From the NCBI GenBank assembly GCA_030596465.1, contig JAUVJW010000040.1:1-10547 (forward strand): a stretch of DNA of 10,547 nucleotides, read 5' to 3'. Source of the stretch: Candidatus Fermentibacteraceae bacterium. GTDB lineage: Bacteria; Fermentibacterota; Fermentibacteria; Fermentibacterales; JCC-6. The notes under the pieces are model-generated. The model was given only the letters and a program-made list of their open reading frames with translations, was not told the DNA's origin and did no database searches. Both the position numbers and the translations under genes were made by a program. Positions 1-6,274 of the stretch are shown piece by piece; within the stretch, counting starts at the first letter, position 1, and each line of letters begins with the position of its first letter.

Positions 1-475
1 AAGGAGCAAGATTCACAATGCGCACCTGTGGGTGACTGGCTATCTCCAGTCCCATTCCCACTGCAACCAGTCGTATGGTATCATCGTAGGAAAGCTTTTC
101 CTTTGTTTTGCTGTCAAACTCAATTATTACATGCTCACTGCCGCCGTGATGGCCAAGTACAACCCCTCTGGCTCCTTTTGCCTTCCCACTTGTAACAACT
201 GCCTCGTTCCCTGCACACGCGAGTATCTGGAAAGATTGATTCGGATTCTCTCTTCTTTTATCGCCCCATTTGCAGCTTACTCCCGGTTCTATGTGATCTC
301 CGGCCCAGCCGTAAACAGAGTCGCCAGCCTCTATATTCAGTGTTATTCCACCTATCCCCGGCAGCTGAAAAGGTTTTCCGAGATGATCCACTTTCAGTCT
401 GCTTCCCGCAAATGGATGACCGGGTTTACATTCGAGAGAGAACTGCACCAGTCTCTTTTCATTTGTCTTAAGCAT
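1..475 (-). CDS. DUF4438 family protein (partial, C-terminus beyond left edge)
   Basis: Reading the minus strand from an ATG at 475 gives 158 codons that stay open to the left edge; the stop lies outside the window. I recognise the DUF4438 family from its conserved blocks: LPGIGGITLNI (residues 38-48), GWAGDHIEPGVSC (56-68), the ACAGNEA segment (86-92) and GARGVVLGHHGGSEHVII (101-118). Family members I know of, such as one from Thermotoga with a structure but no assigned function, are roughly 260-300 residues, so a little over half is present. No signal peptide or membrane segment is seen, so the protein is probably cytoplasmic. The start is supported by a ribosome binding site (GGAAGGG) about 6 nt upstream. 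The gene lies 116 bp downstream of the secreted-protein gene on the same strand and could be co-transcribed or use its own promoter. The biochemical function is unknown and I do not assign one. A long plus-strand reading frame over this stretch is a shadow. Confidence 0.82.
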   Translation of the reverse strand, partial: MLKTNEKRLVQFSLECKPGHPFAGSRLKVDHLGKPFQLPGIGGITLNIEAGDSVYGWAGDHIEPGVSCKWGDKRRENPNQSFQILACAGNEAVVTSGKAKGARGVVLGHHGGSEHVIIEFDSKTKEKLSYDDTIRLVAVGMGLEIASHPQVRIVNLAP

Positions 476-494
476 ACAATACCCTTCCTGCAGG

Positions 495-525
495 GGAACA
501 GTTCCTGCATTATTCACCCTGTTCC
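495..525. repeat. GGAAC/GTTCC palindrome plus third half-site upstream of the DUF4438 gene
   Basis: In the 116-bp gap before the DUF4438 gene, GGAACAGTTCC (495-505) is a perfect 5-bp inverted repeat around one base. A further CTGTTCC (519-525) can also pair with GGAACAG (495-501) across 17 bases. These alternatives could be a protein-binding site or a weak RNA hairpin 20-50 nt before the start codon. No T-run follows in the direction of transcription, so it does not look like an intrinsic terminator. The function is not established and chance occurrence is possible. Confidence 0.3.
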
Positions 526-591
526 TATGAAACACCAGTTGAGTATAAATGAGACACTGAATATTTGTAAGTATGCACGCATAACACCATA

Positions 592-1995
592 CTATTCCCC
601 TGTATTCACAAGCAGAACTGACCTTTTAAACTGCGGTGTTTCCAGTTTCATTATGTACACCCCTCCGGGTATGTTTTCCAAAGAAACAAAACCGCTGAAA
701 TCAGCTGTATGCCCTGTTGACGCACCAAGTACATTCCTGCCTGATATATCAAAAAGGGTCAGTTGATAGTCTTCTGCACACGGTAGAGTAAAGCTTACCA
801 TGGCCTGACCTGCTGCCGGATTGGGAGAAACACTAAGCACAATACCGCCGGGAATACCCCTTGATTGTTCTTCATCAAGTTCGGTAACAGTATCTCTGCT
901 GATAAATCTTACTTCAGGTACACTGCTGCCTGCTTCAAGCCATGCTACCCGGTAACCGTCGGTATCACTGCATACCGATATGTTACCGGTTCCGACATTC
1001 CCGCATGACTCAACAACATGAGAGTATGTACTCCATTGACCCTGCCAGTGTCTGACAATTATTTCATCTCCTGAAAACCATGCAAGAAGAATTCCGTCAT
1101 CACTGGCGGAACAGGTCATGGCAGCAGGAAAAGGAAGATCTTCGTGATCTATTTCTATCTGTGACAGCTCAGGAGATACCGGTGAACCGTTAAAATCAGC
1201 GCTCCATACAACACCGGCTGTATCATTCAGGAGGCCGATCTGCCCGGAAGAGCACATTCCCAGAACAAGAGCATTGGGAACAGGATCCATACTCCAATCG
1301 CCCTGGACATGGGAAATGGGTTCTAAAGCCAGTGTGTTGCTGTCCAGAAAAACGGAATTAACACAAAAGCTGGAAGGGTTCATAGGTGCCCAGGTCTTTC
1401 CTGTCTGAAGCACGAATGGTGGGAATGAACCGCCTGCCATAAGCGAAGTGAATCTGCTAAAAGAAGTTGAAGTCTCAATCCAGTTTGATGTATCTGCAGT
1501 GTTGATCACGGTAGAAGACCATGGATCCACACTGCATACAGTCAGATATCGATGATTCTGAACATCAGTGTAGCCGGTCAGAAGCTCGATCAATGCAATT
1601 CTCTGATCTGAAGAACCAATGTACCGTGGTAATACAGGCAGAGCAAGCACCGTGCAGAACTCAGGAGGAAAAAAGTCTTCATGGCTTAACTCCTGCTGTG
1701 CGATCAGGCTGAAATCCGATACCGAATATGTATTCACCTGAGCATACCAGTAAAACCATGATCCGAAAGCTACCAGAACAACAGGATCTGTACCTGCATC
1801 TTCACAGAAAGACAGTTGCAGCCGGTCATATCCCTGCCCGATCTGTTCCGGTACAGAATGGGTTGATGGATTCATAAGGTAGGCATTGTTCTCTGAATCA
1901 GTCCAGCCCACAACAGGCCCATCAGCTGTAGTAAGGATGTCTGTGCTTGCCTGTATTGCAGATACCAGAATAAAACAAATATACAGATATTTCAC
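592..1995 (-). CDS. Secreted protein with T9SS-type C-terminal sorting domain
   Basis: This 467-residue protein starts with a signal peptide (about residues 1-16, hydrophobic ICFILVSAI, likely cleaved after AIQA). It ends in a domain of about 80 residues (387-467, bases 592-837) with the hallmarks of the Por/type IX sorting domain: an SPNPA segment, then a strand reading LTLFDISGR, then GGVYIMKLE near the end. Such domains direct outer-membrane passage or surface anchoring, so the product is probably exported or surface-exposed. The middle has no domain I recognise. It has recurring short units in which a CS or AD(G) turn is followed by a hydrophobic strand containing W (such as DGILLAWFSG and DGYRVAWLEAG), suggesting a beta-propeller-like fold; this is inference. 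About nine cysteines are spread through the mature part, which could form disulfides. I chose the GTG at 1995 over an upstream in-frame GTG at 2022. The former has a GAAGGTG ribosome binding site 5 nt ahead and gives a proper signal peptide directly at the N-terminus. Confidence 0.8.
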   Translation of the reverse strand: MKYLYICFILVSAIQASTDILTTADGPVVGWTDSENNAYLMNPSTHSVPEQIGQGYDRLQLSFCEDAGTDPVVLVAFGSWFYWYAQVNTYSVSDFSLIAQQELSHEDFFPPEFCTVLALPVLPRYIGSSDQRIALIELLTGYTDVQNHRYLTVCSVDPWSSTVINTADTSNWIETSTSFSRFTSLMAGGSFPPFVLQTGKTWAPMNPSSFCVNSVFLDSNTLALEPISHVQGDWSMDPVPNALVLGMCSSGQIGLLNDTAGVVWSADFNGSPVSPELSQIEIDHEDLPFPAAMTCSASDDGILLAWFSGDEIIVRHWQGQWSTYSHVVESCGNVGTGNISVCSDTDGYRVAWLEAGSSVPEVRFISRDTVTELDEEQSRGIPGGIVLSVSPNPAAGQAMVSFTLPCAEDYQLTLFDISGRNVLGASTGHTADFSGFVSLENIPGGVYIMKLETPQFKRSVLLVNTGE

Positions 1996-2031
1996 AGATA
2001 CACCTTCTTTCTGTAAACACACGCATTGCTA

Positions 2032-2037
2032 AATATA
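2032..2037 (-). promoter_or_regulatory. Possible -10 element for the secreted-protein gene
   Basis: On the minus strand this hexamer reads TATATT, one mismatch from the sigma-70 -10 consensus, and would give a leader of roughly 30 nt before the GTG at 1995. No recognisable -35 hexamer sits 16-18 bp upstream, so the call rests on the -10 alone. Candidate phyla may use different promoter consensus sequences. Confidence 0.25.
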
Positions 2038-2056
2038 TGTGATTCCGCATGTCGTC

Positions 2057-2085
2057 TTGCCATGAGCAGGAATCGCTGTTAGTGT
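2057..2085 (+). promoter_or_regulatory. Possible sigma-70-like promoter for the plus-strand operon
   Basis: TTGCCA (2057-2062, five of six matches to TTGACA) is followed after exactly 17 bp by TAGTGT (2080-2085). The latter keeps the first, second and last bases of the -10 consensus but not the middle ones. Transcription would start around 2092, which overlaps the ribosome binding site and leaves almost no leader. That makes this placement doubtful; a promoter further upstream is equally possible. Confidence 0.22.
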
Positions 2086-2091
2086 TTGTGC

Positions 2092-2102
2092 TAAGGAGGT
2101 GA
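2092..2102 (+). promoter_or_regulatory. Near-perfect ribosome binding site for the cupin gene
   Basis: TAAGGAGGTGA matches the anti-Shine-Dalgarno end of 16S rRNA over its whole length and ends 3 nt before the ATG at 2106. It is by far the strongest ribosome binding site in the window. It fixes the start of the first gene of the run and suggests strong translation of the lead gene, with the overlapping downstream genes coupled to it. Confidence 0.8.
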
Positions 2103-2105
2103 TTT

Positions 2106-2618
2106 ATGGTTACAAGTACTGACTGGATACAGGCACTGGGGCTCATTCCTCATCCCGAGGGTGGTTTCTACAGAGAATTTTACCGATCAAAGCATGTTCT
2201 TGGGAAAAAGTCTCTTAATGCAGATCTCAAGGGAAAACGAGAACTGGGATCAACTATTCACTACATGCTGACAAGTGATTCCTGCTCCGCATTCCACCGT
2301 TTGTGTTCTGATGAGATCTGGCACTTTCACGACGGTTCACCATTCCTGCTTCATCTGATAAACCCTGATGGCATATACAGCGTGGTTCGACTGGGTCTTG
2401 ATGCCAATGTAGGACAGGTGCCGTGTTTTGTAATCCCGGCGGGGTATTACTTCGGAGCGGAAGTAGCGGAAGAAAATTCCTTTGCCCTTGCCTCGTGTAC
2501 TGTAATACCGGCTTTCAGCTTTGATGATTTCGAAATGCCCACAAGTGATGAACTTATAAGTATATTCCCGCACCTTAGAAACGAGATAATGCACCTGGGA
2601 AAAAAGGTTAATATTTAA
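2106..2618 (+). CDS. Cupin domain-containing protein, DUF985 (Cupin_5) family
   Basis: This 170-residue single-domain protein is recognisable as the DUF985/Cupin_5 family (related to yeast YML079w). The family signature runs in order: LGLIPHPEGGFYREFYRS (11-28), STIHYML (49-55), AFHRLCSDEIWHFHDGSP (62-79), IPAGYYFGAEV (110-120) and VIPAFSFDDFEM (133-144). The His and Glu residues at 64, 70, 73 and 75 lie where cupins place metal or ligand contacts, but the natural substrate of the family is not settled. Length is normal for the family and there is no signal peptide, so it is probably cytoplasmic. The start is fixed by the strong ribosome binding site just upstream. It is the first gene of a four-gene run, and its stop overlaps the next start by one base. 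Family assignment is confident; the function is unknown. Confidence 0.9.
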   Translation: MVTSTDWIQALGLIPHPEGGFYREFYRSKHVLGKKSLNADLKGKRELGSTIHYMLTSDSCSAFHRLCSDEIWHFHDGSPFLLHLINPDGIYSVVRLGLDANVGQVPCFVIPAGYYFGAEVAEENSFALASCTVIPAFSFDDFEMPTSDELISIFPHLRNEIMHLGKKVNI

Positions 2619-3073
2619 TGGCTGTGAAAGACATAATGAAACTGGATGATGACAACTGCTTTGCTTGTGGATCAAAAAACGCTATTGGTCTGAAATTGAA
2701 GTTCAGACTTGATCCCGGGAATGGTACAGCCGTGTCTGAAACTGTTATAGCCGACCATTTTAACGGATGGAAGGGAGCCGTACACGGTGGAATTATTACC
2801 ACCCTGCTGGACGAAATCATGGTATATGCCTGCACCTCTTCAGGATGGTTCACTGTTACCGGCACCATTGAGGTAAAATTTCATAAGCCTGTACCTACCG
2901 GGGAATTGCTTAAAATTACTGGAAAAATAGAGGAAAACAGAGGTAGATCCATCCGTACATCAGCAACTTTAGAGGTTGAAAATGCTGTTCTTGCTTCTGC
3001 AAAAGCTGTACTTATTCCTGTAAAGTATTGTGAAAACTCTATGGATATTATATCCGAAAGATTGATAAATTGA
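2618..3073 (+). CDS. PaaI-type hotdog-fold thioesterase
   Basis: This protein of up to 151 residues has the hotdog fold of the PaaI/4HBT acyl-CoA thioesterase superfamily. The core motif is VHGGIITTLLDEIM (55-68), where the HGG turn and the acidic D65/E66 on the following helix sit at the usual active site. Further family marks are the CFACG segment (14-18) followed by NAIGLKLKF and the strand TIEVKFHKPVPTGELL (83-98). It probably hydrolyses a small acyl-CoA or related thioester in the cytoplasm; the substrate cannot be read from sequence. Translation is likely coupled to the cupin gene through a TAATG junction. An ATG six codons downstream at 2636 is an alternative start that would begin the protein with MKLDDDNC, close to where many homologues start. 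It overlaps the next gene by 4 bp. Confidence 0.88.
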   Translation: MAVKDIMKLDDDNCFACGSKNAIGLKLKFRLDPGNGTAVSETVIADHFNGWKGAVHGGIITTLLDEIMVYACTSSGWFTVTGTIEVKFHKPVPTGELLKITGKIEENRGRSIRTSATLEVENAVLASAKAVLIPVKYCENSMDIISERLIN

Positions 3074-3747
3074 AAGAATCTCTTGTCATTCCCGGACTGG
3101 GCGGCGCATCCGATTGCTGGGCATCAATATTCACAGGAAGACTCTCAACCTGCTACAAGGTAAAAAGCGTGCAATTACCCCATAACGGTACAACCATTAA
3201 AGAGTTTGCCCGGGAACTTGTTCCCGATAAACCCGTGGATATTCTTATTGGCTTCTCTATTGGAGCCGCTGTGGTACAGGAAATAATTGCACATTGGCCG
3301 GATACGGCATCCAGCGTGGTGCTTATGGCTCCTCCGGCAGGCAATCAGTATCCACAGCCACCGGAAGATGCAAACGACTTCAGCACCGGCCGGGGTAAAT
3401 GGTCAGCTTCAATGCTGGAAATGATGTTCACTCCCGAGTGGCTTGCATCTCATCCTGATATCAGCGAATACTTCCCCAGAGTAAAAAAACAGATTCCGGG
3501 AGAACGACTTATAAGACAAAGCAATGCTATTTCTGATTGGAAAGGCTGTCTGGATACTCTGAAAAATTTCTCTCTTCCCGTTCTTATTATTGCTGGAAGA
3601 TATGACATAATTACACCTCTAGCCCATGCGGAAATACTGAATAAAACCCTTCCAAACGCCTCTTTGACGGTGTTTGATACCGGCCACGGTTTTCCATGGC
3701 AATGCCCTCTGGAAACCGCCGACAAAATTCTGGAGTTTAGTAAATGA
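3070..3747 (+). CDS. Alpha/beta-fold hydrolase
   Basis: This 225-residue protein fits a compact alpha/beta hydrolase. An oxyanion-type PGLGGASDCW loop (8-17) follows the first strand. The nucleophile elbow is GFSIG with Ser63. The acid is Asp179 in AGRYDIITP, and the catalytic His206 lies in DTGHGFPW. The complete Ser-Asp-His triad suggests an active esterase, thioesterase or C-C hydrolase, but the substrate is unknown. The lid region between the core halves (about residues 90-165) is modest. The start codon is a TTG at 3070, which overlaps the preceding stop as TTGA. No strong ribosome binding site is present, so translation probably depends on coupling to the thioesterase gene. No signal peptide is seen. 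Having a thioesterase and a serine hydrolase side by side hints at a shared ester or thioester substrate, but that is speculation. Confidence 0.85.
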   Translation: MKESLVIPGLGGASDCWASIFTGRLSTCYKVKSVQLPHNGTTIKEFARELVPDKPVDILIGFSIGAAVVQEIIAHWPDTASSVVLMAPPAGNQYPQPPEDANDFSTGRGKWSASMLEMMFTPEWLASHPDISEYFPRVKKQIPGERLIRQSNAISDWKGCLDTLKNFSLPVLIIAGRYDIITPLAHAEILNKTLPNASLTVFDTGHGFPWQCPLETADKILEFSK

Positions 3748-4859
3748 AGATACTAGGACAAATATCCCAGGGCCTTGAAGAACTGGGGGCTCTTGAGCTG
3801 AAAAGACTGGGAGTAAAAAAGACTGACCCTACCTACAGAGGTGTTTTCTTTGAAGCAGATGCCGCAATGGTCATGAAAGTAAATTACCAGTCCCGTCTAT
3901 TCGACAGGTTCCTGCTTCCCCTTGTCGGATTTGGATGTCACTCTTCCGATTACCTGTACCAGAAAGCAGTGAAATACCCCTGGGAAAATATTTTCGGTAT
4001 TAATCAGACATTTGCCATAAGCGGTGCTGCATCCGGTTCCAGAATCAGCCACTCAAAATGGGCCACCCTCAGACTCAAAGACGCCATAGTAGACCACTTT
4101 CGGGAAATCAGCGGGAAAAGGCCATCTGTTGACAGATATGAAGCAGATGTAAACCTTGATCTCCGCATCCGGGGTAACAACGCTGAAATACGCCTTGATC
4201 TTTCCGGAGGTTCCCTGCACCGCAGAGGGTATCGAATGGAATCTGTAAAGGCCCCTATGCGGGAAACCATTGCCGCCGCCGCATTGGAAATGTCTGGATG
4301 GAAAGGCGAAAAACCGCTGGTTGATCCTATGTGCGGATCAGGAACACTGCTCTGTGAAGCCCTTATGAAATACTGCAGAATCCCTGCCGGGTTCTACAGA
4401 GAAAAATGGGGTTTCTTCCGTATGGATGAATTCAGCAAGCTTATCTGGAAAAATGTAAAAGCCGAGGCCGACGATAAGATTATCGCTCTTCCTGAGGGAC
4501 TTATATCGGGCTCTGACATTGCAACAAGAGCTATAAACGCCACCAGAATCAATCTAAGTTGTTTCAGAGACGGCAGAAATGTTCAGGTATCCAGACGAGA
4601 CTGGCACACCCATCCCGGATACAATTCGTGTACCATCCTCACCAACCCGCCACACGGCATTCGACTGTCAGAGGGCGTCGCGGAGGAACTCATAAGAGAT
4701 TTCGGAGACTTCATGAAGCAGAAATGCTCAGGCTCTGAAGCATACATCTATCTGGGAGACAGACAACTCCTAAAGCATATCGGTCTCAGAACATCGTGGA
4801 GAAAACAACTGTTCTCAGGCGGCCTTGACGGAAGGCTCGCCAAGTTTGAACTCTACTGA
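3744..4859 (+). CDS. THUMP-domain RlmL/YpsC-like RNA methyltransferase
   Basis: This 371-residue protein has an N-terminal ferredoxin-like plus THUMP RNA-binding part (about 1-155) and a C-terminal SAM-dependent methyltransferase domain of the UPF0020 type (about 160-371). The DLSGGSLHRRGYR segment (152-164) leads into the catalytic domain as in RlmL. Motif I is DPMCGSGTLLCEA (194-206), the acidic GSDI lies at 256-259, and the catalytic motif IV is TNPPHG (300-305), with His in place of the more common Tyr. Proteins of this family make N2-methylguanosine in 23S rRNA (m2G2445 in E. coli). The length matches the stand-alone YpsC/RlmL-N form rather than the two-domain E. coli RlmLK fusion. The start is ATG, overlapping the previous stop as ATGA, with GGAG 8 nt upstream. 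It is the last gene of the run and converges on the malic enzyme gene. Confidence 0.9.
   Translation: MKILGQISQGLEELGALELKRLGVKKTDPTYRGVFFEADAAMVMKVNYQSRLFDRFLLPLVGFGCHSSDYLYQKAVKYPWENIFGINQTFAISGAASGSRISHSKWATLRLKDAIVDHFREISGKRPSVDRYEADVNLDLRIRGNNAEIRLDLSGGSLHRRGYRMESVKAPMRETIAAAALEMSGWKGEKPLVDPMCGSGTLLCEALMKYCRIPAGFYREKWGFFRMDEFSKLIWKNVKAEADDKIIALPEGLISGSDIATRAINATRINLSCFRDGRNVQVSRRDWHTHPGYNSCTILTNPPHGIRLSEGVAEELIRDFGDFMKQKCSGSEAYIYLGDRQLLKHIGLRTSWRKQLFSGGLDGRLAKFELY
4853..4859. other. Overlapping convergent 3' ends
   Basis: The methyltransferase stop (TGA, 4857-4859) and the malic enzyme stop (TAG on the minus strand, 4853-4855) overlap, so the two coding regions share 7 bp tail to tail. 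No intergenic terminator can fit, and I see no obvious hairpin with a T-run at the junction. Each transcript must end inside the opposing gene or by a factor-dependent route. Confidence 0.85.
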
Positions 4860-6274
4860 TACTCCGATACAATTTCCTCCATTAATTCCTTCACTCTGGC
4901 TCCGGGGTACTGTTTCACAGCCCCTGAAGTGGTAACAGCAACCCACGCTTTCCTTGCGTTCTCCATATCTGCCGAGGCTGCTTCAAACACTTCAGCCTCT
5001 GATGGATAAAACCTTGCTACTCCCTCTGACTGAGCCGCTGAAGCAACTTTTGCTGCCACATGGGGAAACAGACCGGTATCTGTCATTGAAGGTAATATCC
5101 TGCCTGGACCAATAATTCCCCGAACTGCATAGTCAGCAATAGCTCTTGCCGCGGCAACTGCCATTCTGTCTGTAATGATTGAGGCTCCTGTAAGCAGAAC
5201 ACCTTTAAGTATTCCCGGAAAACCGAGAGAGTTGTTTACCTGATTGGGGTAATCGCCACGGCCTGTGGCAACAATTGCAGCACCGGCGTTGTGTGCATCA
5301 GAGGGGAAAATTTCCGGTATTGGGTTTGCACATGCAAAAACAACAGCATCATCAGCCATCTTCTTTATCCACATCGGGTGAACCACATCAGGTCCCGATT
5401 TTGAAGCGGCAATGAAAACATCTGCATCTTTTACAGCCTCGCGAACATCCGAAAAGCCCTGTGAATTGGTGATTTGGCATAGCTTTTTGTGCCACTCCCA
5501 CCCTTTGCCGTTGAAATCAGTCCGCTCAGATCCCAAAGCACCATTTTCATCAAACATTGTTATTCGCCCCGGATCAGCACCGGCAGTAATCATAAGTCTC
5601 GCAGCGGTGGAATTCGCGGCACCCGCTCCGAAAAACACAATTGAAATATTATTAATCTTCTTGTTTACTATTTTGAGTGAATTCAACAACCCGGCAAGCA
5701 CCACACAACCGGTACCCTGAGCATCATCGTGCCAGACAGGAATTGAACAACTCTCCTGCAGTTTTTTCAGGGCGATGTAACATCCGGGCTGGGCAATATC
5801 TTCAAGGTTTATTGCTCCAAAGGAAGGTGCGATTGCATTAACCGTATCTACAAGCCTGTCTATATTCTTATTAATATCAAGACAAATAGGAATTGCGTCA
5901 AATCCTCCAAGAAGCTTCATCAACAGAGCTTTGCCCTCCATAACGCCCATGCCGCCTGGAGGAGTACAGTCGCCATCCCCTAGAACCCGTGTGGAATCAC
6001 TTACAACAGCCACTGTTCTTCCGCGGGATGTATGAGAGAATGAGCTTCTGTTATCATCCCTTATAGTTCTGGATACAGAAGAAACGCCCGGTGTATACCA
6101 GACTTCAAGCCATCCGTTATCAACCTCATCCACAAGTGGAATTGTCATCATTTTCCCGCCGTGGAACTCATGCGCGTCAAGAGAAAGCTTAAACAGGAAC
6201 TCAGTGGTTGCTTTTTCTGACTGCTCCTCGGAAAGTCTGTTTCTTATTTCGAAAAGTGCTTCTTTCGGTGTCAT
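4853..6274 (-). CDS. NAD(P)-dependent malic enzyme
   Basis: This 473-residue cytoplasmic enzyme catalyses oxidative decarboxylation of L-malate to pyruvate and CO2. Visible landmarks are the catalytic Tyr60 in WYTPGV, VAVVSDSTRVLG (88-99), the general-base Lys115 in MEGKALL, metal ligands Glu158-Asp159 in NLEDIA, and Asp183 in WHDDAQGTG. The Rossmann GAGAAN lies at 216-221, followed by CANPIPEIFP (315-324) and DYPNQVNNSLGFPG (341-354). Cofactor preference (NAD or NADP) cannot be decided here. The loop after VLG reads DGDCTPPGGMG instead of the usual LGDIGP-type sequence, with unchanged length. A C-terminal helical tail of about 70 residues makes it longer than minimal bacterial forms. The start ATG overlaps the fumarase beta stop by one base (TAATG) and has GGGAG about 6 nt upstream. 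Lying directly after both fumarase subunits, it would complete a fumarate-malate-pyruvate path. Confidence 0.92.
   Translation of the reverse strand: MTPKEALFEIRNRLSEEQSEKATTEFLFKLSLDAHEFHGGKMMTIPLVDEVDNGWLEVWYTPGVSSVSRTIRDDNRSSFSHTSRGRTVAVVSDSTRVLGDGDCTPPGGMGVMEGKALLMKLLGGFDAIPICLDINKNIDRLVDTVNAIAPSFGAINLEDIAQPGCYIALKKLQESCSIPVWHDDAQGTGCVVLAGLLNSLKIVNKKINNISIVFFGAGAANSTAARLMITAGADPGRITMFDENGALGSERTDFNGKGWEWHKKLCQITNSQGFSDVREAVKDADVFIAASKSGPDVVHPMWIKKMADDAVVFACANPIPEIFPSDAHNAGAAIVATGRGDYPNQVNNSLGFPGILKGVLLTGASIITDRMAVAAARAIADYAVRGIIGPGRILPSMTDTGLFPHVAAKVASAAQSEGVARFYPSEAEVFEAASADMENARKAWVAVTTSGAVKQYPGARVKELMEEIVSEYQ

Larger units (their letters stand above)
1996..2105. promoter_or_regulatory. 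Divergent intergenic region
   Basis: These 110 bp separate the minus-strand secreted-protein gene from the plus-strand four-gene run, so promoters for both directions should lie here. It contains the candidate elements listed separately and the two ribosome binding sites. I see no strong operator-like palindrome and no RNA gene. Confidence 0.6.

Noticed and set aside
570..593. Inverted repeat AGTATG/CATACT at the end of the secreted-protein gene as a terminator
   Set aside because: The stem is only 6 bp and AT-rich, the loop is 12 nt, it overlaps the stop codon and no T-run follows, so it is unlikely to terminate transcription.
32..766. Plus-strand open frame of 244 codons at the left edge
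   Set aside because: It lies opposite the DUF4438 gene and the end of the secreted-protein gene, both of which have recognisable family motifs and ribosome binding sites. Its translation shows no known motif and is Cys/Ser/Pro-rich, as expected for a shadow frame.
1996..2022. Upstream GTG start for the secreted protein
   Set aside because: It adds nine residues containing charged amino acids before the signal peptide and places the clear ribosome binding site inside the coding region.
1922..2146. Minus-strand open frame of 74 codons across the divergent region
   Set aside because: It overlaps the signal-peptide end of the secreted-protein gene and the cupin start in other frames, with no motif or suitable ribosome binding site.
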